Below are positions 44,941 to 55,785 of a stretch of DNA of 64,000 bases, one piece after another. The translations under genes and the position numbers were made by a program. The first letter of the stretch is position 1; every line of letters starts with the position of its first letter. Origin of the DNA: CAVSUB01 sp963816725 (GTDB taxonomy: Bacteria > Acidobacteriota > Vicinamibacteria > Vicinamibacterales > 2-12-FULL-66-21). The stretch is from NCBI GenBank assembly GCA_963816725.1, contig CAWFMC010000023.1:34006-98005 (forward strand), given 5' to 3'. Under the pieces are notes generated by a model. It was not told where the DNA came from. It did no database searches and saw only the letters and a list, made by a program, of their open reading frames with translations.

Positions 44941-45150
44941 GGTCGTCGCGGCGCCGCGCGCGTCAGCACCCCGGTCAGCTGATGGTGTCCCCCGCCGTCG
45001 TGACGTCCGCGGTCGAAGTCTGAGACATTCCTCCCACACCGGCGCCAAGACGGAGTCCGCGAGTGGGCGGCCGGTTGCCTCGTCCAGGAGCCACCCTGCG
45101 CTCACCTCAGAGCCACTCCCAGTCGAGTGACAGGGGTCAGCCGGCGGGAA

Positions 45151-46848
45151 TCAGGCCTGAAGCCCGTATTGCTTCATTCTTCGCCACAGTGTGACCGTGC
45201 TGATGTTGAGCGCCTCGGCGGCTTTGCGCCGGTTGCCGCCAAATCGCGCCAACGCGCGCTCGATCGACGCTCGTTCCTGCTCCCGCAGATCGAGCGTGTC
45301 ATCGCCGGCCCGTGGACGTGATTTCTGCGTCACCTCAGGGGGCAGGTCACGAAGGCGGATGCTCGTGGCGTTGGCCAGGATGACGGCCCGCTCGACGGCG
45401 TGCTCCAGCTCGCGGACGTTCCCCGGCCATCGGTAGTTCATCAGCGCGGCCATCGTTTCCGCAGAGACACTCCGCACGTCCTTCTTCATCCGCGCCGCCG
45501 CCCGCACCAGGAAACTGTGCACCAGGGGTGGGATATCCTCCCGCCGTTCACGCAGCGGCGGTACGGTGATGACGAAGGCACCGAGCCGGAAATACAGGTC
45601 CTCGCGAAATGTGCCGGCCTCCACCGCAGCGCGCAGATCGCGATTCGTCGCCGCCACCACGCGCGCATTGATCTTGATGCTGCGCTCGCCGCCGACGCGG
45701 CGAATCTCGCGCTCCTGCAGCGCCCGCAGCAGCTTGGCTTGGACGGTCGCCGCCACTTCGCCGATCTCGTCAAGAAAGATCGTGCCCTTGCCGGCCACCT
45801 CGAAGAGGCCGGCCTTGTCCCGGATCGCTCCGGTGAAGGCCCCGCGGACATGGCCGAACAGCTCGGATTCCAGCAGCGTTTCCGTGAGAGCCGCACAGTT
45901 GATGCTGACGAAGGGGTCCGCGGCGCGTGGACTTTGATCATGAATGAGGCGGACGATGAACTCCTTCCCGGTTCCGCTCTCCCCATAGACCAGCACCGTC
46001 GTGTCGATCGGCGCGACCCGTGCCGCCAACTCGAGGACGTGTTGCATCGCCTCGCTGCCGGCGACGAAGTGCTTGGCCGCGGCCTGCCGGTTCACGCGTT
46101 CTCGAAGCACGTTGAGCTCGCGTTCGCGACGCTCGAGCAGCCGCTCGCGGCGGTCGAGTTCCCGCAGGCGTTTGCCGACGACCTCCCGCAAGCGCTCCAC
46201 TTCCTCGCCGAGACTCGCGGTCTGGAAGTCTGCGCGGATCGCCTCCGCCTCGGTCCCCCACCCATTCACATCACGCCCGATGGCCGAGCAGTGTGCCTTC
46301 CCTTGACCGGCGCAGGCAATCTCGCGAAAGTAGACCTCCTGCCCGAGACACGCGGTCACGAATCCGCTGGAGTACCCCACCAGCGACCAGCACACCGGCG
46401 CCGGGCTCTTGCCGTAGTGATGGAGATGCTGCTCCGCCTCGTACGAGCCGTGCCAGCTGACCTCCTCTTCGAAATGCCCCGTCTCCTCGTCATAGTCGAC
46501 ACGCCGCACATCCGCTCGCACGATGCCTTCCAGCGTATGAAGCATTGCGCCGGCATGAAGACCGTCCACAGGACTGGTCCACTGCGAGCGGGCCCGCAGG
46601 TTGACGGCGTCGTGATAGCCATCAGCAAACCCGAAGCGGAGCAAAATGCGGCGGGCCGTCTCCAATCCCAGCGTCTCGACCAGCTCCTTGCGCATCAGGC
46701 CCATCGCGGCGGCGCTGAGGATCACGACACGCTGCTCGTGCAGGCGGATGACTCCCTGGTCCGGCCGAAAATCGAGCAGCTCGGCGAGGTGCAGGCTGCG
46801 GCGCCTCGGCATCGGGTCGCGTGGGCGGGGCTTCACTGTACGTGCCAT
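45151..46848 (-). CDS. XylR/DmpR-like sigma-54-dependent activator (XylR_N-V4R-AAA+-Fis)
   Basis: A 565-residue activator. The N-terminal XylR-type sensor (about 25-130) leads to a V4R domain with a conserved Cys set (C153, C167, C179, C187: CWSLVGYSSGFVTACLGQEV, then CAGQGKAHC), a coiled-coil B linker (about 215-255) and an AAA+ domain with Walker A GESGTGKE (289-296), the sigma-54 loop GAFTGA (336-341) and FLDEIGE. A Fis-type HTH ends the protein (GGNRRKAAEALNISTVTLWRRMKQYGL). Relatives sense phenolic effectors and drive sigma-54 promoters. No aromatic catabolism genes are adjacent, so the target is unknown. Confidence 0.93.
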   Translation of the reverse strand: MARTVKPRPRDPMPRRRSLHLAELLDFRPDQGVIRLHEQRVVILSAAAMGLMRKELVETLGLETARRILLRFGFADGYHDAVNLRARSQWTSPVDGLHAGAMLHTLEGIVRADVRRVDYDEETGHFEEEVSWHGSYEAEQHLHHYGKSPAPVCWSLVGYSSGFVTACLGQEVYFREIACAGQGKAHCSAIGRDVNGWGTEAEAIRADFQTASLGEEVERLREVVGKRLRELDRRERLLERRERELNVLRERVNRQAAAKHFVAGSEAMQHVLELAARVAPIDTTVLVYGESGTGKEFIVRLIHDQSPRAADPFVSINCAALTETLLESELFGHVRGAFTGAIRDKAGLFEVAGKGTIFLDEIGEVAATVQAKLLRALQEREIRRVGGERSIKINARVVAATNRDLRAAVEAGTFREDLYFRLGAFVITVPPLRERREDIPPLVHSFLVRAAARMKKDVRSVSAETMAALMNYRWPGNVRELEHAVERAVILANATSIRLRDLPPEVTQKSRPRAGDDTLDLREQERASIERALARFGGNRRKAAEALNISTVTLWRRMKQYGLQA

Positions 46849-47013
46849 TCTATGGCGTCACGTGCATCACGCTTGGGTGCGCTCGTCGTCGATCAATGTT
46901 CGCTACGGGCGCGCACCCGCGCCCGTCCGGTGCGCATCGGCCGCTAACGAGCCGAGAGGAGTGAGCAGAGTGGGCGTATGTCAGCGACGAGCAACGCCGC
47001 CGCGGTGTGAGTC

Positions 47014-48345
47014 ATGGGAGTGGACGGTCAGATGCACGCCCGAGGACACCGTGTGAACACGGTCATCGCACACGGCGGCCGATGGATGTTTCGCGCCGTG
47101 CTCGTCGTGCTCGCGTTGATTGGCTTCCTCCAGCTCACGAGAGGCACCGCCGTCCGCCACGTCCGGGGCGTGGCCGCTCAGGCGCTGCCGATCTCGGTCG
47201 GCGAACCCGAGTTTCCGCTCAACGTCGCCATGCTGACCGGAGCCGGACTCGCACCCGGCAATCGGGTCGAGGTGGCCCTCAACGGTGACGGCACGTTCCC
47301 CCGACTCTGGAACGATCTGCGGTCCGCGCGCGAGTCGATCACCCTGCAGTTGTATTACGGCGCGCCGGGCCGGATGGCTGACAGTCTCGACGAGATTCTG
47401 ATCGACCGCGCCAGGGCCGGCGTACGCGTGTTCGTCCTCTACGACGCCGTCGGTACAGTCGTCCGGCCCGCACCGCATCGTGACGCGCTGCGCGCGGCAG
47501 GCGTCTTGATCGAGCCGTTTCGTCCGATCGGCCTGTCCACCCTCCACCTGGCGCAGAATCGCTCGCACGTTCGCGGGATCATCATCGACGGTCGTATCGG
47601 GTGGACCGGCGGTTTCGGGATCGACGACAAATGGTCTGGCGATGGCCGCACTGGCGGGTCGTGGCGGGAGACCAACGTGCGCTTCGCGGGGCCGGCGGTG
47701 CGACAGCTCCAGGCCGCATTCGCCGCCGCGTGGGTGGAAGCCACGGGCGAGTTGGTGACCGGGCGCGGCGACGTCGAGACCTATGCGGACGGCGTGGACC
47801 TCGCGGGATTGCTGTCCACCTCGCCGACGCTCGGCAGCACCGCCGCGGAGCGGTTCTTCGCCCTGTCCATTGCCGCGGCACGAAAGACGCTCTACATCAC
47901 CAATTCGTACTTCGCGCCGGAGGGCAGCTTCATCGAGATGCTGGCGGCGGCGGCCCGACGCGGCGTCGACGTGCGGGTGCTGACCGCCGGGCCGCTGACC
48001 GATGTCGTCGTCGTGCGCTACGCCGGACGGGCCTCGTACGAGCAGTTGCTGGCATCTGGCGTGCGCCTCTACGAATGGCGGCCGACGACCCTGCACGCCA
48101 AGACGTTCGTGATCGACGGCGAGTGGGCCACGATCGGATCGATGAACTTCGACAACCGCTCGCTGGCTCTCAATGATGAAGCCACGCTCATGGTGCGGGA
48201 TCGCACGTTCGGCCACCAGATGGACGAGATTTTCGCCGCTGACCTCGCGAGCGCCGTGGAGATCAACATCGCCACGTTCCGTCGGCGTTCGTGGGTTGAA
48301 CGAGCGGCGGAACGGACTGCCGGCCTATTCAGACGCTTGCTGTAG
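47014..48345 (+). CDS. phospholipase D-like / cardiolipin-synthase-type protein
   Basis: A 443-residue protein with an N-terminal membrane anchor (MFRAVLVVLALIGFLQL) and two PLD domains. The second HKD motif is canonical (LHAKTFVIDGEWATIGSMNFDNRS). In the first, HVRGIIIDGRIGWTGGFGIDDKW, arginine replaces the lysine of HxKx4D, which could weaken or abolish the first half-site. The layout resembles clsB/clsC-type cardiolipin synthases, so phospholipid transfer at the inner membrane is the likely role. It is divergent from the sigma-54 activator, 165 bases away. The 265 bases after it contain a 7-base-stem hairpin (48403-48424) without a T tail. Confidence 0.87.
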   Translation: MGVDGQMHARGHRVNTVIAHGGRWMFRAVLVVLALIGFLQLTRGTAVRHVRGVAAQALPISVGEPEFPLNVAMLTGAGLAPGNRVEVALNGDGTFPRLWNDLRSARESITLQLYYGAPGRMADSLDEILIDRARAGVRVFVLYDAVGTVVRPAPHRDALRAAGVLIEPFRPIGLSTLHLAQNRSHVRGIIIDGRIGWTGGFGIDDKWSGDGRTGGSWRETNVRFAGPAVRQLQAAFAAAWVEATGELVTGRGDVETYADGVDLAGLLSTSPTLGSTAAERFFALSIAAARKTLYITNSYFAPEGSFIEMLAAAARRGVDVRVLTAGPLTDVVVVRYAGRASYEQLLASGVRLYEWRPTTLHAKTFVIDGEWATIGSMNFDNRSLALNDEATLMVRDRTFGHQMDEIFAADLASAVEINIATFRRRSWVERAAERTAGLFRRLL

Positions 48346-48610
48346 TTGGGCGCCATCTGCCGGTCGCGTCGACAGCCACTTGCCGGCGTTTTTGTCAGGA
48401 CCGGACCAGAAAAAAGACTGGTCCTCGCGCCATTCCCGAGACGCGCGTAACCTCCACCGCGCTACTCCAACCCTTGCGAACCACTGAGCTTTCTATGGCT
48501 TAGCGGGATCCACGACAGCCGGCTCGACAGCGGCGAACCTGTTGCAGCCGAGCTGCGCGGGTCACACCACCGGTCTGTCGCGTGGTGCCTTCGCAAGGAG
48601 TTCTCAGTAG

Positions 48611-51600
48611 ATGTCTCGATTCAGAAGGTATGCGGCAGCCCTGTGTGTGGGCGCGTCACTGATCGGCGTATCAGGATATGTGTTGCGCGCGGATGTGCCC
48701 CGCGTGTCGAGCGGCACGTGGGCCACCGCTGGAGAGGTCGGCGTGCCGAGCGGCGCCGGCTCAGTGGCGCTCACCGACGGCCGTGTCGTGGTCGTGGGCG
48801 GCGAGCGCGATGGTGTTCGCTCTTCTGCGATCTCGATCTACGACCCGGCATCCAGCGTCTGGGCGCGTGCCGGCGACCTGGTCACTCCCCGATCCGGCCA
48901 CACAGTGACGCTCCTGAACGACGGTCGCGTGCTGGTCGCGGGCGGATCGACGCCCGACGGTCCGACCTTTGACATCGAGATCTTCGATCCGGCGAACGGT
49001 ACATCGGTCCACGCCGGAGACATGACGCTGCCGCGCGTCAACCACGCCGCCGCGATCCTCAAGGACGGCCGCGTGCTCATCGTCGGCGGCTCGGACGGTA
49101 GTTCGGCGCTGGATGGTGCGGAGGTATTCGACCCGGTTGCCGGACAGAGCGCCGGCGTTCCCGTCGCCATGTCCACGGCCCGCGTGAAGGCCACCGCGAC
49201 GACGATGCTCGACGGGCACGTGCTGGTGGTCGGCGGCAGCGACGGCGCCAACGATCTCGCCTCGGCCGAAATCTTCGATCCGGCGACGAGCTCGTTCTTC
49301 GCGACCGGTCCGATGCAGGCCGCGCGCAGCGGCCACGTCGCGGTGCTGCTGCCGCACAACAACCAGGTGCTGATCGCCGGGGGCATGTCGGCGGGCGCCG
49401 CGGTGGCGTCGGCGGAGCTCTATGCCGACTGGCGAGACGGCTTCACGCCCACGCCCACGCCGATGTCGGCAGCGCGCAGCGGCGGCATCGCCGTGGGACT
49501 TCAGCCGTACGATGTCGCGATGATCGCCGGCGGCGGAGCGGCGAGCGGTGAATATTTCGGCTATGCGACGGTGAAGACCGACAAGGATGATTACGCGCCG
49601 TATGAGACCGTGACGATCAGCGGCAGCGGCTGGCAGCCGGGAGAGACGGTGCGCCTGCGCGTCAGCGAGGACGCCGACACGCACTACGACTGGACACTCG
49701 AGGCGACCGCCGACGCGTCCGGCAACATTGTCAACCGTGAGTTCTACCCGCGCAACGACGACGTCTATAAGCACGTCGGCATGCGGTTCTACCTGACAGC
49801 GGTGGGCAGCGGCTCACAGGCGCTCGCCACGTTCACGGATGCCATGCAGACGCGAACAGCGCTGTCTTCGTCCTTGAATCCGTCAACTGTTGGTCAGAGC
49901 GTCACATTCACCGCTGTCGTTGAAATGAACGACAAGCAGGGGAATCAGGACAACTGGAAGCCGGCTGTCGGGGGCTCGGTCGAGTTCTACGACCGCACGA
50001 CAGCGATCGCCGCCTGCGACAAGAACAATCCCCAACCGGGCGACTTCGGTCGATTGCTTGGAACGACGCCGCTTACTGCCGGGCAGGCGGTGTTTACACT
50101 CACGGGTGGGTTTGCTGTCCGCCGGCACATACCCGATCCAGGCCTGTTACAGGGGCACGGGCGGGAATGGTGCACGCAGGACGCCTTCTCGTCACCCATT
50201 CAGCAGAAGGTCAACAGCGCCGGCAAGATCGATCAAGCCGCGGTGACGGTGTCGGCACCAGCCAACGCGACCTACCAGCAGACGGGATTGTCGGCTGTCG
50301 CAGCGGGCGGCAGCGGCACCGGCGCTTTCAGCTACAGCCACGGCGCCTCGACGGCTTGCACGGTCAACAGCACGACGGGCGCGCTCACGATCACGAGCGG
50401 CACCGGCACCTGCGCGATCACGGCTACGCGCGCCGGTGACGCCACCTACAATCCCTCTTCGCCGAGCGCACCGACGTCAGTCACGATCAACAAGGCGCTC
50501 GCTTCCGTTACTGTCAACAACAAGAGCAAGATTTACGGTGGCGCCAACCCGGCGCTCGACGCGACCGTCACCGGGACGGTCAACAATGACGTGCTCAACT
50601 ACAGCCTGGCGACGACGGCGCTCGCGACCTCGGGCGTCGGCAGCTATCCAATCACAGTCACCCTGGCTAGCAACCCGAACTACACAATCACCACGACGGA
50701 CGGGACGCTGACGATTGGCAAGGCCACGGCAGCGGTCAAGGCCAACAACAAGAGCCGGATCTACGGCACGACCAACCCGACATTCGACGCGGTGGTGACC
50801 GGGACGGTCAACAACGACGTGCTCGACTACAGCCTGGCGTCCGCGGCGACGCAGGCCAGCGGCGTCGGGAGCTACCCGATCGTGGTGACCCTCGGCACCA
50901 ACCCGAACTACAACGTCACCAAAACGGACGGCGCCCTGACCATCGACAAGGCGACCGCGACGGTCGCGGCCAACGCCAAGAGCCGGACCTACGGCGCGCC
51001 GAACCCGACGTTCGACGCGACGGTGACCGGCACGGTCAACAACGACGTGCTCGATTACAGCGTGGCCTCGGCGGCGACGCAGGCCAGCGGGGTCGGGAGC
51101 TACCCGATCGTGGTGACCCTCGGCACCAACCCGAACTACAACGTCACCAAGACCGACGGCACGCTGACCATCGACAAGGCGGCCGCGACGGTCACGGCCA
51201 ACGCTAAGAGCCGGACCTACGGGGCGGCCAACCCGACATTCGACGCGACGGTGACCGGGACGGTCAACAACGACGTGCTTGACTACAGTCTGGCCTCCGT
51301 GGCCGCACAGACCAGCGGCGTCGGGAGCTACCCGATCGTCGTGACCCTCGGCACCAACCCGAACTACAACGTCACCAAGACCGACGGCGCCCTGACCATC
51401 GACAAGGCGGCCGCGACGGTCACGGCCAACGCCAAGAGCCGGACCTACGGGGCGGCCAACCCGACATTCGACGCGACGGTGACCGGGACGGTCAACAACG
51501 ACGTGCTTGACTACAGTCTGGCCTCCGTGGCCGCACAGACCAGCGACGTCGGGAGCTACCCGATCGTGGTGACCCTCGGCACCAACCCGAACTACAACGT

Positions 51601-54600
51601 CACCAAGACCGACGGCACGCTGACCATCGACAAGGCGACCGCGACGGTCACGGCCAACGCTAAGAGCAAGACCTACGGCCAACCGAATCCGGCGTTCGAT
51701 GCGGCGGTGACCGGGACGGTCAACAACGACGTGCTCGACTACAGCCTGGCGTCCGCGGCGACGCAGGCGAGCGGCGTGGGCAGCTACCCGATCGTGGTGA
51801 CCCTCGGCACCAACCCGAACTACAACGTCACCAAAACCGACGGCGCCCTGACCATCGACAAGGCGGCCGCGACGGTCACGGCCAACGCTAAGAGCAAGAC
51901 CTACGGCCAGGCCAACCCAGCGTTCGACGCGACGGTGACCGGGACGGTCAACAACGACGTGCTCGACTACAGCCTGGCGTCCGCGGCGACGCAGGCGAGC
52001 GGCGTGGGCAGCTACCCGATCGTGGTGACCCTCGGCACCAACCCGAACTACAACGTCACCAAGACCGACGGCGCCCTGACCATCGACAAGGCGGCCGCGA
52101 CGGTCACGGCCAACGCTAAGAGCAAGACCTACGGCCAGGCCAACCCGAGCGTTCGACGCGACGGTGACCGGGACGGTCAACAACGACGTGCTCGACTACA
52201 GCCTGGCGTCCGCGGCGACGCAGGCGAGCGGCGTGGGCAGCTACCCGATCGTGGTGACCCTCGGCACCAACCCGAACTACAACGTCACCAAAACCGACGG
52301 CGCCCTGACCATCGACAAGGCGGCCGCGACGGTCACGGCCAACGCTAAGAGCAAGACCTACGGCCAGGCCAACCCAGCGTTCGACGCGACGGTGACCGGG
52401 ACGGTCAACAACGACGTGCTCGACTATAGCCTGGCGTCCGCGGCGACGCAGGCGAGCGGCGTCGGGAGCTACCCGATCGTGGTGACCCTGGGCACCAACC
52501 CGAACTACAACGTCACCAAGACCGACGGCACGCTGACCATCGACAAGGCGGCCGCGACGGTCACGGCCAACGCCAAGAGCCGGACCTACGGCGCGGCCAA
52601 CCCGACGTTCGACGCGACGGTGACCGGGGCGGTCAACAACGACGTGCTCGACTACAGTCTGGCCTCGGTGGCCGCACAGACCAGCGGCGTCGGGAGCTAC
52701 CCGATCGTGGTGACCCTCGGCACCAACCCGAACTACAACGTCACCAAGACCGACGGCACGCTGACCATCGACAAGGCGGCCGCGACGGTCACGGCCAACG
52801 CTAAGAGCCGGACCTACGGGGCGGCCAACCCGACATTCGACGCGACGGTGACCGGGGCGGTCAACAACGACGTGCTTGACTACAGTCTGGCCTCCGTGGC
52901 CGCACAGACCAGCGGCGTCGGGAGCTACCCGATCGTGGTGACCCTCGGCACCAACCCGAACTACAACGTCACCAAGACCGACGGCACGCTGACCATCGAC
53001 AAGGCGGCCGCGACGGTCACGGCCAACGCTAAGAGCCGGACCTACGGGGCGGCCAACCCGACATTCGACGCGACGGTGACCGGGGCGGTCAACAACGACG
53101 TGCTTGACTACAGTCTGGCCTCCGTGGCCGCACAGACCAGCGGCGTCGGGAGCTACCCGATCGTGGTGACCCTGGGCACCAACCCGAACTACCACGTGAC
53201 CAAAACCGACAGCGCCCTGACCATCGGCAAGGCGACCGCGACGGTGACGGCCAACGCCAAGAGCCGGACCTACGGGGCGGCGAACCCGACGTTCGACGCG
53301 ACGGTGACCGGGACCGTCAACAACGACGTGCTGGACTACAGCCTAGCGTCAGTGGCGACCCAGACCAGCGGTGTGGGGAGCTACCCAATCGTCGTGACCG
53401 TGGGCACCAACCCGAACTACGACGTCACGAAGGCCGACGGCAGCCTGACCATCGGCAAGGCGCCCGCGACGGTGACGGCCAACGCCAAGAGCCGGACCTA
53501 CGGGGCGGCGAACCCGACGTTCGACGCGACAGTGACCGGGACGGTCAACAACGACGTGCTCGATTACAGCGTGGCCTCGGCCGCGACGCAGGCCAGCGGT
53601 GTGGGGAGCTACCCGATTGTGGTGACCCTGGGCACCAACCCGAACTACGACGTCACGCCGCACGAAGGGAAGCTGACGATTGGCAAGGCCACGGCGTCGG
53701 TCACCGCGAACGACAAGAGCAAGACCTACGGCCAAGCGAATCCGGCGTTCGATGCGGCGGTCACGGGCAGGGTCAACAACGACGTGCTCGACTACAGCCT
53801 GGTCTCAGTGGCAACGCAGGCCAGCGCCGTAGGGAGCTACCCGATCGTGGTGACCCTGGGCACCAACCCGAACTACACCATCATGACCACCGACGGCACC
53901 CTGGCAATCACCAAGGCGACAGCATCCGTGACGGCCAAGGACACGATCCGGAAGTACGGCGTGGCTAACCCAACGTTCGAAGCGGCGGTAACCGGGGCGG
54001 TCAACAACGACGTGCTCAACTTCAGTCTGACTACGGCAGCGACGCAGACCAGCGGCGTGGGCACCTACCCCATCGTGGTCAACCTGGGCACCAATGCGAA
54101 CTACCAGGTCACGTCGCTCGATGGAACGCTGACCATCGGCAAGGCTACGGCGTCAGTGAAGGCCAACGACAAGAGCCGGACCTACGGCGATGCCAATCCG
54201 GCGCTCGATGCGGTGGTGACCGGCGCGGTCAACGACGATGTGTTGCAGTTCAGCCTGGCGACGGCAGCGGACAAGACGAGCAGCGTCGGCACCTATCCAA
54301 TCGTCGTAACACTCGGCACGAACCTGAACTATGAGGTCAGCAATCCGAACGGCACGCTGACCGTGACCAAGGCTCCGCTCGCGATCAAGGCGAACGATGC
54401 CTCTCGGCCCTACGGCATGGCGAACCCGGCCTTCACCGGCAGCTACTCCGGCCAGAAGAACGGTGAGACGTTCACGATGTCATTCACCACCACGGCCGAC
54501 ATCACCAGTCCCGTGGGCCCTTACGACATCGTGCCCTCGGCCAATGGCGCCACAATCGCCAACTACGAGTACATCCCAACGCGCATCAAAGGCACCCTCA

Positions 54601-55034
54601 CGGTCGGGGCGTGGTCGCTGAAGGGCTTCTACGAGCCGGTCGGTGAGATGAGCTCGATTGTCTCCGCGCCCGGCGCCGTGCAGCCGGCGGTCTCGGGAGC
54701 GACAGTGTGGAACGCCATCAAGGGAGGCCAGACGGTTCCCATGAAGTTCAACATCTACCGAACGGCTGGTGGCGCGCAGGTCACGACTGTCGTGGACGCC
54801 TTCGCCGGCGCCGGCTTCACCGCGTATCAACTGCCCAACTGCTCGGGCGGCTACACGGTGGACGAGATTCCGCTCACAGACCTGTCGACTGGTGCGACGG
54901 AGCTGCGTTACGACGGCACGCAGTTCATCCAGAACTGGAAAACGCCGAAGGTGCCCGGAGCCGACCTGTGCTACCGCGCGGTGATCACCGCGAAGGATGG
55001 CTCGATCCGAACCATCCACGGGTATTTCCTGATA
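48611..55034 (+). CDS. giant exported kelch/Ig/MBG-repeat protein, frameshifted and cut at its 3' end
   Basis: A cell-surface protein of about 2,140 residues. A signal peptide precedes kelch-like repeats (about 35-320: DGRVVVVGGERDG, DGRVLVAGGSTPDG, DGRVLIVGGSDGSS), an Ig-like domain (KTDKDDYAPYETVTISGSGW) and a second Ig-type repeat. Eighteen MBG repeats of about 75 residues follow (TYGAANPTFDATVTGTVNND as core), then a C-terminal domain with VPMKFNIYRTAGG and LCYRAVITAKDGS. A single extra G at 52147 breaks the frame inside repeat 8. A compensated pair of indels affects about 20 residues near 50,105-50,175. The end is lost at the join near 55,033. An adhesin or surface-layer role is likely. 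Confidence 0.85.
50503..54400 (+). repeat. tandem array of 18 MBG-type coding repeats, about 225-228 bases each
   Basis: The unit runs from A(S/T)VTANAKSRTYG through NPTFDATVTG, NNDVLDYSLAS and GVGSYPIVVTLGTNPNY to TDGTLTIDKA. Units 4-12 are nearly identical at DNA level, while 1, 2 and 16-18 diverge, so the middle has expanded or been homogenised recently. Assembly collapse or expansion is likely here. Confidence 0.9.
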
Positions 55035-55040
55035 CAGACA
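55020..55040. other. probable chimeric join between acidobacterial and actinobacterial sequence
   Basis: Leftward, the MBG gene reads in frame to GYFLIQ; rightward, on the other strand, a lipocalin-like start reads up to WKLVSV. Both are cut within the same 20 bases, and gene content changes completely here. Confidence 0.7.
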
Positions 55041-55086
55041 CCAACTTCCACGCACCGATCAACTGTTCACGCAAATTCTCGGCCAT
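55033..55086 (-). pseudogene. first 18 codons of a lipocalin-like domain protein
   Basis: ATG at 55086 preceded by AAAGGA encodes MAENLREQLIGAWKLVSV, the standard start of small lipocalin-like (Lipocalin_5) proteins of actinobacteria, which begin with a REQLIGTWKLVS helix and strand. The frame then runs straight into the antisense of the MBG gene, so the remaining 120 or so residues are absent. It is short, but the match is specific and fixes where the join lies. Confidence 0.6.
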
Positions 55087-55315
55087 CACGTGATCCTTTG
55101 ATTCAGGAGATCTCGTCTTGTCAGGTGATTACTCACTGGACGGTGCGTCCGACGTTGACCGTATACGCAGAACCTGTGGCAGCGTGAGAAACCACTGCTG
55201 CCAGATCGTCGCTGGCTTCGGCATCGGGCCAGCCCTCAAGGCGACCCAGCCCAAAGTGGGTCAGCGTCTTCGACCCGGCCGTAGACGACACCGCATCGGA
55301 GATCCGCATCGAGGA

Positions 55316-55520
55316 CACGCGGTCACGTTCGGACCGATCCTGCTGCGGCCACAGAGCCGAGGCACGATCACATTGCGCTTGCGCGACCCAAAGGACAAGC
55401 CGATCATCGACCCCCCCGTACCTCAGTGACGACACCGGCCTCGACTGGACAGCCCTACTGGCCGGACTGCGGATCTGCGCGAGGATCGCCGAGGCCCCAG
55501 CGCTACCAGACGTCATCATC
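55316..55520 (+). pseudogene. GMC oxidoreductase C-terminal fragment, frameshifted
   Basis: HAVTFGPILLRPQSRGTITL and DPKDKPIIDP are typical of the substrate domain of GMC oxidoreductases (choline/alcohol dehydrogenases). A run of seven C at 55409-55415 shifts the frame; removing one C restores PYLSDDTGLDWTALLAGLRI and CARIAEAPAL. Neither the FAD-binding N-terminus nor the end is present. The 260 bases to 55,785 carry open frames on the minus strand that I cannot assign. Confidence 0.6.
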
Positions 55521-55785
55521 AAGATCGCGCGGCCGCAAAGAGCCTCCGGCGGTGGCAGGGGACGGTGTAGGGTGACAGCCCCGCTGGTCAGGTCGACCAC
55601 CTCGATCTGCGCTGCCGGTTGGGTCACAGTCGCGAAGGCCGGCAGGATGTAGAGACCTGCGGACGCGACGTGGTGGCCATGTGTCAGTCCTTTCTGCCGG
55701 GGGCGTAGCCGGGCAGTGGGAAGCGGAGGCCGCCGGCAGCCGGGCCGGCGAGCCGATATAGCCGTCGACGGAGCCGAACCGCCGA

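Noticed and set aside
48403..48424. Hairpin GGACCAG / CTGGTCC after the PLD-like gene as a terminator or riboswitch
   Set aside because: A 7-base stem with an A-rich loop but no T tail, and the leader before 48,611 does not match a riboswitch consensus I know (c-di-GMP considered).
50477..53195. Minus-strand open frames of 568 and 359 codons across the MBG array
   Set aside because: They are antisense images of a repeat whose unit length is a multiple of three, with no start signal or domain; the plus strand encodes recognisable MBG domains.
50503..54400. CRISPR-like array
   Set aside because: Regular repeats, but about 225 bases long, coding and without spacers.
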